Source: JABDOU01 sp041567895 (GTDB lineage Bacteria > Actinomycetota > Acidimicrobiia > Spongiisociales > SHLN01). From it: a stretch of 6,476 bases of DNA. Shown one piece after another: positions 1-5,221 of the stretch. Made by a program: the position numbers and the translations under genes. Below the pieces are notes generated by a model that saw only the letters and a program-made list of their open reading frames with translations, searched no databases and was not told the DNA's origin. The stretch lies in the NCBI GenBank assembly GCA_041567895.1, contig JBFGAX010000103.1:1-6476 (forward strand), in the 5' to 3' direction. Within the stretch, counting starts at the first letter, position 1; every line of letters starts with the position of its first letter.

Positions 1-112
1 AACCGTTGAAGTGGGTGAGGGCGAGAACTCTCGTTCCGACCGTGACAGTTGTGACCCGACCGGGTGGTAGATCATCCACTCCGGCAACCCGGTGCCAGGC
101 CGTTTCGTTCAT
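1..112 (-). CDS. Rieske [2Fe-2S] domain protein, N-terminal fragment (runs off the left edge)
   Basis: Reading the minus strand from the ATG at 112-110 gives 37 open codons up to the window edge, starting MNETAWHRVAGVDDLPPGRV and continuing through a TVTVG strand to LALTHFNG. The pattern of a Trp near the start, 'V..VDDLPPGRV', a short beta strand, then 'LAL.H.NG' is typical of the first beta strands of a Rieske domain. The cluster ligands (CxH and CxxH) would lie beyond the edge, so iron-sulphur binding cannot be verified. AGGAAG (minus sense, 123-128) lies 10 bases before the start, a rather long spacing. The gene is co-directional with the LON-domain gene, 60 bases downstream of its stop. 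The protein could be a small ferredoxin, an oxygenase component, or the Rieske head of a larger enzyme such as a thiamine-pyrophosphate-dependent oxidase; the fragment cannot decide. It is too short and open-ended for simple ORF calling, so recognition rests on sequence pattern alone. Confidence 0.6.
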   Translation of the reverse strand, partial: MNETAWHRVAGVDDLPPGRVTTVTVGTRVLALTHFNG

Positions 113-172
113 CGTCGTGAAGCTTCCTGCTGGTTCGCTTCAGAACCTAGAGGCCTGGAGCACCGATGTCGA

Positions 173-811
173 CTACCCCTGTGCCAGCCTTGCGTTCAGA
201 AACTCATTGTGGTCTTCCAGCATTGCCAGAAGAGCTTTCATACGGGTTGAAGGGTTGTCGATCTCGAGCAGCTTTTGACGGTCGAACGTCCCAATGGGAG
301 CCGCTGCGGCACATGCCTGATACGACGCCGCCCGGACATTCTCGGATATCTCGAGGTTCAGCGGCGGCGCGGGATCTCCGAGTTCCGCAGACATGGCTGC
401 CATCCGACGTATCGCCTGTACGCACTGGTCGCGGAGGGCGACTGCCTCCGGAGCCGGATCCGGATCTTCGATGAGTTCCACATCGGCCAACGGATACGGG
501 TCTTCTTCCAACCAATCGACGACCCGGAGTCGCTGCACGCCGGCAGTGACCATGACCCAGCGTCCGTCCTCCAACTCGTCGGCCTGCAGAATACGAGCGA
601 GCGTCCCGACCTCCTTCCGGAGATCGCCGCCGCCAATCGCAGAACCGCGCTCTATCAGGACGACACCGAATTCTCCGTCCGCTTCGAGACATTCGCGCGT
701 CATCGTGCGATACCGGTCTTCGAAGATGTGGAGGGGGAGGAGCATGTGAGGGAACAGCACCGTGTGGAGAGGAAACATCGGAATACGAGTGGTTGTCACG
801 ATCGGCAGCAT
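173..811 (-). CDS. LON peptidase substrate-binding (N-terminal) domain protein, stand-alone
   Basis: This 212-residue protein consists of a LON substrate-binding domain with no AAA+ ATPase or Ser-Lys protease part, so it is not a Lon protease. Family hallmarks are FPLHTVLFPHMLLPLHIFED (residues 13-32), EVGTLARI (67-74), DGRWVMVTAGVQRLRV (82-97), the PYPLADVE segment (105-112), and a helical C-terminus with RQKLLE (178-183). Length is normal for single-domain members, which are common in actinobacteria and proteobacteria. Their role is poorly defined; peptide or protein binding is inferred from the Lon homologue. The reading frame stays open up to an ATG at 880, but the ATG at 811 puts 'MFPL' about 12 residues from the start, as usual in the family. 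Neither start has a clear Shine-Dalgarno sequence. The acidic, proline-rich linker DPDPAP (117-121) is typical variable sequence. The protein is probably cytoplasmic, with no signal peptide. It diverges from amt and is followed by the Rieske gene on the same strand. Confidence 0.85.
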   Translation of the reverse strand: MLPIVTTTRIPMFPLHTVLFPHMLLPLHIFEDRYRTMTRECLEADGEFGVVLIERGSAIGGGDLRKEVGTLARILQADELEDGRWVMVTAGVQRLRVVDWLEEDPYPLADVELIEDPDPAPEAVALRDQCVQAIRRMAAMSAELGDPAPPLNLEISENVRAASYQACAAAAPIGTFDRQKLLEIDNPSTRMKALLAMLEDHNEFLNARLAQG

Positions 812-885
812 ACGTCGCAGTCTGTTGCTATCCGACGGATCGCCGCCGAACCGCGAAACCTCACGGAAACAAATCGACATCGTCG

Positions 886-915
886 TTCACAGTCGATTTA
901 CCACTGCGAAAGAAT
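886..915 (+). promoter_or_regulatory. Candidate sigma-70-type promoter for the leader ORF-amt-glnK unit
   Basis: TTCACA (886-891, five of six to TTGACA) is followed after 18 bases by AAGAAT (910-915, four of six to TATAAT). Transcription would start near 922, giving about 30 bases of leader before the small ORF at 952. It is the best-placed promoter-like pair upstream of amt. I found no exact GlnR-, NtcA- or NtrC-type site, so nitrogen control at this promoter cannot be shown. Confidence 0.35.
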
Positions 916-925
916 CCTCGTCCAA
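896..925 (-). promoter_or_regulatory. Weak candidate promoter for the LON-domain gene
   Basis: On the minus strand, TTGGAC (925-920) and GTAAAT (901-896) are separated by 18 bases. Each matches the housekeeping consensus at only about half of its positions. Position and direction suit the LON-domain gene, with a predicted start near 889, about 80 bases before the preferred ATG. It overlaps the proposed amt promoter on the opposite strand. This is a by-eye match only. Confidence 0.2.
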
Positions 926-938
926 TCTCCTCTCGATC

Positions 939-947
939 AGGAAGGAG
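939..947 (+). promoter_or_regulatory. Strong Shine-Dalgarno sequence of the amt leader ORF
   Basis: AGGAAGGAG ends four bases before the ATG at 952. This is a stronger ribosome binding site than the GGGAGAG (982-988) in front of amt itself. It suggests that ribosomes load here first and reach amt by coupling. Confidence 0.6.
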
Positions 948-951
948 CACC

Positions 952-996
952 ATGTCGATCGGCATGCTCAACGTCCGACGCGGGAGAGTGATATGA
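952..996 (+). CDS. 14-residue leader ORF overlapping the amt start
   Basis: The ORF reads MSIGMLNVRRGRVI and stops at TGA 994-996, so its stop overlaps the amt start as ATGA. A strong AGGAAGGAG lies four bases upstream. The arrangement is that of a translated leader or coupling ORF: ribosomes terminating at the TGA can restart on the amt ATG. The peptide has no run of one amino acid, hence no obvious attenuation signal, and no membrane segment. Two other readings are possible. It could be chance, with the strong binding site serving amt over about 45 bases. Or a one-base sequencing error could hide an N-terminal extension of Amt. The second is less likely because Amt from 993 already has a well-formed signal peptide. 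Translation is inferred, not shown. Confidence 0.5.
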   Translation: MSIGMLNVRRGRVI

Positions 997-2363
997 CAGC
1001 ACGCATGGCAAAGAGAGTGGGCTGGCGATTGGCCGGGCTCGCTCTGAGCGTGGTCGCGATATGGGGGCTGGTGTCGTCGCCTGCGCTTGCGCAAGAGGCT
1101 CCGGACATTCAGGTCGTTCTCGACAATCTCTGGATTTTCATCGCCGGAATCCTCGTGTTTTTGATGCAGGCCGGCTTCGGACTCGTGGAGGCCGGTCTGA
1201 CCAGAGCCAAGAACGTCTCGAACATCATGGCGAAGAACCTGGCAGACATGTCGGTCGGGGCCATAGCGTTCTTCGTCGTCGGCTTCGGTCTGGCCTACGG
1301 CTCAGACACCGGGAACGTCATCGGAACCGATTTGTTCTTCCTGTCCGGAGCCACCGGAGACCTCGTCAACGACCAGTTGTATACCGACTTCTTCTTTCAG
1401 GTCGTGTTTGCTGCAACTGCCGTAACGATCGCATCCGGCGCCATGGCGGAGCGCACGAAGTTCAGCGGGTACCTGCTCTTTTCGGTTGCGATGACAGCTT
1501 TGATCTATCCAGTTGTCGTGCACTGGTTTTGGCAGGGGGATGGTTGGATTTCGGATCTGGCCATCGGCGACGCGAAATTCGGTGATTTCGCCGGTTCAAC
1601 CATTGTGCATTCGACTGGCGGGTGGGCCGCGCTCATGGGCGCATATTTCCTCGGTCCACGGATCGGTAAATATGATGCACAAGGGCGTCCGAGGGCCATT
1701 CTCGGTCACAACATGGCTTTCGCCGTCGTCGGTGTTTTCATTCTCTGGTTCGGATGGTTCGGTTTCAACCCCGGTTCGGAATTGGCAGCCGACGGGGTCG
1801 TCATGAGAGCCGGCGTCACAACGTTGCTCTCCGGAGCGGCAGGCGGCCTGGCGGCAGGGGCGGTCGTCTGGGTGCGCACGAAAAAGATGGATGTGGCGAT
1901 GGCCGGAAACGGTGTTCTGGCTGGCCTGGTCGGTATCACGGCCGGAACTGCGACGATGTCGCCGGGGGCCGCCGTCATCACCGGATTGATCGCAGGGATC
2001 ATCGTGGTGTATTCGGTTCTCTTCTTCGATCGGAGGGGAATAGACGATCCGGTTGGAGCCATTTCCGTGCACGGCGTGTGCGGGGTTTGGGGGACGTTGG
2101 CCGTCGGTCTGTTCGCCCAATACGCCGACGGTTTCGTCGCAACCGACGATGCTGGTCTCATGTATGGAGGAGGTGTCGATCAACTGCTCGTGCAAGCAGT
2201 CGGGGCATTAGGCGTATTTGTATGGGTGACGGCCACGACCGGAATCCTGTTCTGGGTTCTCAAACGAGCCAATCTGCTTCGGGTGTCTGCTGAGGAAGAG
2301 ATCGGCGGCCTGGACGTCTTTGAACACGGAGCCCCCGGCTACTCGCTAGAACTCGTCAACTAG
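993..2363 (+). CDS. amt: Ammonium transporter (Amt/AmtB family), with signal peptide
   Basis: This trimeric inner-membrane channel moves ammonium/ammonia into the cell. The 456-residue product begins with a basic n-region (MTARMAKRVGWR), a hydrophobic core, and a likely cleavage after ALA (residues 31-33, before QEAP). The expected eleven membrane helices follow. By alignment to E. coli AmtB from memory, the pore residues are present: Phe139 and Trp180 (F107 and W148), Asp198 in DFAGSTIVH (D160), twin histidines His206 and His360 (H168 and H318), and Phe258/Ser262 in GWFGFNPGS (F215/S219). The cytoplasmic tail EEEIGGLDVFEHGAPGY (434-450) matches the PII-contact tail. The frame is open back to 762, but the ATG at 993 is chosen because it yields the signal peptide, has GGGAGAG at 982-988, and overlaps the leader ORF stop. 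A second in-frame ATG at 1005 is possible. glnK follows nine bases later, the classic amtB-glnK arrangement. Nothing suggests loss of function. Confidence 0.96.
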   Translation: MTARMAKRVGWRLAGLALSVVAIWGLVSSPALAQEAPDIQVVLDNLWIFIAGILVFLMQAGFGLVEAGLTRAKNVSNIMAKNLADMSVGAIAFFVVGFGLAYGSDTGNVIGTDLFFLSGATGDLVNDQLYTDFFFQVVFAATAVTIASGAMAERTKFSGYLLFSVAMTALIYPVVVHWFWQGDGWISDLAIGDAKFGDFAGSTIVHSTGGWAALMGAYFLGPRIGKYDAQGRPRAILGHNMAFAVVGVFILWFGWFGFNPGSELAADGVVMRAGVTTLLSGAAGGLAAGAVVWVRTKKMDVAMAGNGVLAGLVGITAGTATMSPGAAVITGLIAGIIVVYSVLFFDRRGIDDPVGAISVHGVCGVWGTLAVGLFAQYADGFVATDDAGLMYGGGVDQLLVQAVGALGVFVWVTATTGILFWVLKRANLLRVSAEEEIGGLDVFEHGAPGYSLELVN

Positions 2364-2372
2364 GAGGATCTC

Positions 2373-2711
2373 ATGAAAATGATCATTGCGTACGTGAAGC
2401 CCTTCAAACTCGACGAAGTGAAGCACTCGCTCAAGGCGGTTGGCGTCACGGGCATGACCGTGACCGATGTTTCCGGGTTCGGGCGTCAAAGCGGCCAGAC
2501 GGAGGTGTACCGGGGCGCTGAATACCAGGTCGACTTCGTACCGAAGATTCGATTGGAGATTCTGGCCGAGGAATCGACCGTCCCCGCCATCGTGCAGGCG
2601 ATAGAACGTGCGGCCAGAACGGGAGAAATTGGAGATGGGAAAATCGTCGTCCTGTCGGTCGACGAGGCCGTTCGCATTCGCACCGGTGAACGGGGACCGG
2701 ACGCCATTTAG
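2373..2711 (+). CDS. glnK: Nitrogen regulatory protein PII (GlnK type)
   Basis: This 112-residue trimeric signal protein binds ATP/ADP and 2-oxoglutarate. It regulates ammonium uptake by inserting its T-loop into the Amt pore. Length and sequence are canonical. VKPFKLDEVKHSL forms the first helix region. The T-loop is GFGRQSGQTEVYRGAEY, with Gln39, Tyr46 and Tyr51 in the PII signature YRGAEY. Lys58 is in the 2-oxoglutarate site. The B-loop is TGEIGDGK (83-90, Lys90), and Arg101 and Arg103 lie in RIRTGE. Tyr51 is the residue uridylylated in proteobacteria and adenylylated in several actinobacteria; which applies here is unknown, since no glnD or glnE lies in the window. AGGAGG (2362-2367) overlaps the amt stop, five bases before the ATG, so the genes are co-transcribed and probably coupled. 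The GlnK name rests on pairing with amt; by sequence alone glnB is also possible. Confidence 0.96.
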   Translation: MKMIIAYVKPFKLDEVKHSLKAVGVTGMTVTDVSGFGRQSGQTEVYRGAEYQVDFVPKIRLEILAEESTVPAIVQAIERAARTGEIGDGKIVVLSVDEAVRIRTGERGPDAI

Positions 2712-2798
2712 TGTGGCGCTTCGATGGAGCTGGCAGACGCTTGCCGAGCCGGGTCGTGGCACGGAAAGAATGGCGCGCGAAATAGGTCGAAAGCCAGG

Positions 2799-2826
2799 TT
2801 GTGTGGCAGCCTCGTCCCGTTACGCT
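2799..2826 (+). promoter_or_regulatory. Weak candidate promoter for the methyltransferase-oxidoreductase pair
   Basis: TTGTGT (2799-2804) and TACGCT (2821-2826, a TAnnnT-type -10) are 16 bases apart. Transcription would start near 2833, some 20 bases before the TTG start codon and just ahead of GGGGAG. The 141-base gap after glnK leaves room for a separate promoter, and I see no strong terminator in it. Read-through from amt-glnK therefore remains possible. Confidence 0.27.
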
Positions 2827-2842
2827 GGATTGCATAGCGATC

Positions 2843-2848
2843 GGGGAG
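2843..2848 (+). promoter_or_regulatory. Ribosome binding site supporting the TTG start at 2853
   Basis: GGGGAG ends four bases before TTG at 2853-2855. No in-frame ATG lies between here and the zinc-ribbon cysteines. The only other early alternative is a GTG at residue 25, which has no comparable site. This is what fixes the start of the methyltransferase gene. Confidence 0.55.
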
Positions 2849-2852
2849 CGGT

Positions 2853-3845
2853 TTGTCGGGACCGGACAATCAAGAATCTGACGTCTCATCGGACGATGGG
2901 CCGCGCTCGCTCCTTCTCGAACGCGTGGGCAGGTGCTGTGTTTGTGGCACCGGCGACCGCGCTTCGCCCATCGCGACCGGCGAGGATTTTGAATACGAGA
3001 CGAGCGATGACACCTTCATAGCCCAGCGTTGTGATGAGTGTGGGCTCGTCTACCTCGATCCAAGGCCTGCAATGACGGAGCTTTCGAAGATATACGGCGC
3101 CGCCTATCACGCCCACGAGTTCACACCGGAGCGCTACGGATTGGCATACCGGGTGCGTGCGTGGCTCGAGACGAGGCGGCTTAGGAGTTGGACGGCAACG
3201 TTGCCGTCCAACGCCAGAATCATCGATGTGGGAGCCGGTGACGGGTTCCACCTGTCGCTGCTGGCCCGTTTGCCTGAACAAGCATGGAAGCTGGAAGGGG
3301 TGGATCCAGATCCGGCTGCCGTCGAGGCCGCCCGCTCAAACGGTCTCACGATGCATCTCGGGATGCTCGATGAGCTGGCGCTGCCTGCCGACAGGTTCGA
3401 TTTCGCTCTATTGATCATGACCATCGAACACGTCGCCGAGCCGGAACAGCTGTTGCGCGAGGTTCGACGGATCCTCAAACCGGGGGGTCGGGTTGGGATC
3501 GTGACCGACAACACGGGCTCTCCCGATTTCGCACTTGCCAAAAGAAGACACTGGGGTGGATACCACTTTCCCCGACATTGGAACCTTTTTGACGAGGTTT
3601 CGATGCGTCGTCTCGCATCGAATGCGGACTTCGAGGTGGTATCACTCAAGACGATGATGAGCCCGGTCAACTGGACCTACAGTGTGCACAATCTGCTCAA
3701 AGATTGGGGCGCTCCATCGATGTTGACGCGCCAATTCGGGCTCGATAAGCCTGTCGCACTTGGATTCTTCACACTCGTCGACTCGGTGTTCACCTCGTTC
3801 GGCAAGGGAGCTCTGTTACGCGTGATGTTGCGGAAAGGAAGCTGA
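2853..3845 (+). CDS. Class I SAM-dependent methyltransferase with N-terminal zinc ribbon
   Basis: The 330-residue protein has two parts. Residues 28-63 hold a zinc-ribbon-like motif, Cys28-x2-Cys31 and Cys60-x2-Cys63, followed by GLVYLDPRP. From about 122 comes a Rossmann methyltransferase fold. Motif I is IDVGAGDG (124-131), the acidic residue after strand 2 is Asp151 (GVDPDP), and FDFALLIMTIEHV (182-194) is the motif IV region. ILKPGGRVGIVTDN (207-220) follows, then HFPRHWNLF (238-246), a motif seen in many members. It should transfer a methyl group from S-adenosylmethionine; the acceptor is unknown. Zinc-ribbon methyltransferases of this type are often found in surface-glycan or natural-product clusters, but no glycosyltransferase is visible here. 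The TTG start with GGGGAG is preferred. Its stop overlaps the next gene by one base (TGATG), so the two are translationally coupled. A perfect 26-base palindrome lies inside the gene at codons 112-120. Confidence 0.88.
   Translation: MSGPDNQESDVSSDDGPRSLLLERVGRCCVCGTGDRASPIATGEDFEYETSDDTFIAQRCDECGLVYLDPRPAMTELSKIYGAAYHAHEFTPERYGLAYRVRAWLETRRLRSWTATLPSNARIIDVGAGDGFHLSLLARLPEQAWKLEGVDPDPAAVEAARSNGLTMHLGMLDELALPADRFDFALLIMTIEHVAEPEQLLREVRRILKPGGRVGIVTDNTGSPDFALAKRRHWGGYHFPRHWNLFDEVSMRRLASNADFEVVSLKTMMSPVNWTYSVHNLLKDWGAPSMLTRQFGLDKPVALGFFTLVDSVFTSFGKGALLRVMLRKGS
3187..3212. repeat. Perfect 26-base palindrome inside the methyltransferase gene
   Basis: The left half is GTTGGACGGCAAC and the right half is its exact reverse complement, with no spacer; the centre is between 3199 and 3200. 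In RNA it would fold into an 11-bp stem (3187-3197 with 3202-3212) and an ACGU loop. After one mismatch, two more pairs could form (3184-3185 with 3214-3215). It encodes residues 112-120, the segment between the N-terminal region and motif I of the methyltransferase. No T-run follows, so it is not a standard terminator. Confidence 0.85.
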
Positions 3846-5170
3846 TGGCACGAGATACCTTGCCGGTCGCCGTTCTCGGCGCAGGGTGGGCGGGGTTGGT
3901 CGCCGCCTCCGAGCTCAAAGCTCGCGGTTATCCCGTGATTGTCTTCGAAGCGAGCCCATCGGTGGGCGGTATGGCCCGGAGTTTCAAGGACGATGACGGC
4001 TTTTCGTTCGACGTGGGGGCCCATTTCATCACGAACCGGCTCGCAGGCATGCTCGGTCTCGGCGCCGAATGTCGCACCGTCCGCCACTATGGCGAAGCCG
4101 TGTGGTTCGCAGGTCGGTCACATAGTTATCCGTATGGCCTCGTGAAGATCGCGCGATTCAGCGCATCGGCATTGCGGTCGAGATTCACAAACCTCCTCCC
4201 CGGTAGCAGATCTGCAACGTCAGCACGTGATGAATTCGCCAATCGGTACGGCGCAGCTCTCACGGATCAGGTAGCGGCCCCTCTCGTCGAAGCATGGTCC
4301 GGTACCCCCGCCGATGAACTGGCACCGGCTGTGGTGAACAAGATCTCAACGTCTTTGCTCAAGACGATGTATCTCAGGCTCGCCGGGCGGCTGTCAAAGC
4401 GTGCGGTTGCGATCGGATACTGTCGCGAGTTGCCCGAGTCGGCATCGGTATGGCACGTATACCCGACATCCGGACTCGGCCGATTGGTGGCCCGCATGGC
4501 CGAAAACGTGGCTGAATCGATTCGTCTCTCTGCGCCCGTTGAGGCGATTCTCGTGGAAGGTGAACGTGCGGTGGCGGTTCGCGTCGGAGGTGAGGACATC
4601 GAGGTCAGTGGAGTTTTCAGCTCACTACCCATTCATGTTTTGCCCAAGGTGGTTCAGGGGACAGGCGCGCTCGATGATCTCGCTGAATTTCGTTTCAGGC
4701 CGATGGTGTTCGTCAACGTGAAAATGGAGGGGCGGGAGCTGCTGCCCGACGTTGTGTTATGGACCCCGGAACCAGAGTTCAGATTCTTTCGCTTGACCGA
4801 AGCGACGACGTCCATGCCCTGGTTGGCGCCGGATGGAAAGACGGTGATAACGGCGGACCTCGGGTGTGAGGTCGGAGACGAGACCTGGAGTATGCCCGAT
4901 GACGAAATCACGGAGATGGTGATCGGCCAGATGGAAGCGGTGATCCCCGACGCGAAAACCAGGGTGGTCGGTTCGAGGGTGATGAGAACCAGGCTCGCGT
5001 ACCCGGTATTCGAGAACTCATACGAAGTTCGCAGGCAGGCGATAGCAACAGAATTTCCCATCGAAGGCCTCGTGCCGATCGGCCGCAACGGCGAATTCGA
5101 CCACCTCCTGATGGAAGATGTGTATTGGCGAACCGTTCGTTCGGTCGATGCATTCGCAAGAAACAAGTGA
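3845..5170 (+). CDS. FAD-dependent oxidoreductase (NAD(P)-binding Rossmann; amine oxidase / protoporphyrinogen-oxidase-like)
   Basis: The 441-residue protein starts with an FAD-binding beta-alpha-beta unit: VAVLGAGWAGLVAASEL (8-24, GxGxxG), ending in the ribose-binding Glu35 in VFEASPSVGGMARS (33-46). FDVGAHFI (55-62) corresponds to the next conserved FAD-contact segment. YPTSGLGRL (206-214) matches the 'P.gGm..l' segment of amine-oxidase-type flavoproteins. FSSLPIHVL (258-266) is the second dinucleotide strand, and GRNGEFDHLLMED (413-425) the C-terminal FAD motif. There is no signal peptide or clear membrane helix. Relatives include protoporphyrinogen oxidases, phytoene-desaturase-like enzymes and UDP-galactopyranose-mutase-like proteins; none can be assigned, and no haem or carotenoid gene is nearby. 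AGGA (3836-3839) lies five bases before the ATG, and the start overlaps the methyltransferase stop (TGATG). This suggests a coupled pair acting on the same pathway, probably modifying a glycan or lipid (inference). Confidence 0.85.
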   Translation: MARDTLPVAVLGAGWAGLVAASELKARGYPVIVFEASPSVGGMARSFKDDDGFSFDVGAHFITNRLAGMLGLGAECRTVRHYGEAVWFAGRSHSYPYGLVKIARFSASALRSRFTNLLPGSRSATSARDEFANRYGAALTDQVAAPLVEAWSGTPADELAPAVVNKISTSLLKTMYLRLAGRLSKRAVAIGYCRELPESASVWHVYPTSGLGRLVARMAENVAESIRLSAPVEAILVEGERAVAVRVGGEDIEVSGVFSSLPIHVLPKVVQGTGALDDLAEFRFRPMVFVNVKMEGRELLPDVVLWTPEPEFRFFRLTEATTSMPWLAPDGKTVITADLGCEVGDETWSMPDDEITEMVIGQMEAVIPDAKTRVVGSRVMRTRLAYPVFENSYEVRRQAIATEFPIEGLVPIGRNGEFDHLLMEDVYWRTVRSVDAFARNK

Positions 5171-5208
5171 AGAGCGTCTTCGGCGGGTCGTCATCGCTCG
5201 GAAACGAC

Positions 5209-5214
5209 AATACT
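5209..5214 (+). promoter_or_regulatory. Candidate -10 element of a leaderless transcript
   Basis: AATACT (four of six to TATAAT, with the key second A and final T) ends seven bases before the ATG at 5222. Transcription would therefore begin at or one base before the start codon. No Shine-Dalgarno sequence is visible upstream of that ATG, which fits leaderless translation. No good -35 is seen at the expected distance (about 5186-5191). Confidence 0.35.
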
Positions 5215-5221
5215 TAGACCC

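Noticed and set aside
450..470. Short repeat CCGGAT around 455-465
   Set aside because: It simply encodes the Asp-Pro-Asp-Pro linker of the LON-domain protein.
812..880. Start of the LON-domain protein at 880
   Set aside because: It adds 23 residues not expected in the family and has no ribosome binding site. It cannot be wholly excluded, because the 811 start also lacks a clear one.
885..901. GTTCAC-n6-TTTACC upstream of amt as a GlnR or NtcA box
   Set aside because: Spacing and conserved bases do not match GTnAC-n6-GnAAC or GTA-n8-TAC on either strand.
275..991. Long plus-strand open frame (238 codons) opposite the LON-domain gene
   Set aside because: Its translation is rich in Arg/Ser/Cys with no family resemblance, and it lies antisense to a gene with clear conserved motifs; it is a by-product of GC-rich codon use.
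762..992. N-terminal extension of Amt to the ATG at 762
   Set aside because: The extension would run through the divergent control region and place 77 polar residues before the signal peptide; the start at 993 is better supported.
1596..2195. Minus-strand open frame of 199 codons, and another at 1706-2161, inside amt
   Set aside because: Both are antisense to membrane helices and pore residues of Amt, with low-complexity translations and no ribosome binding site pattern.
2729..2749. Hairpin after glnK (GCT GGCA / TGCC with a bulge, then AGC) as a terminator
   Set aside because: Only seven pairs with a bulged G and no following T-run; too weak to call.
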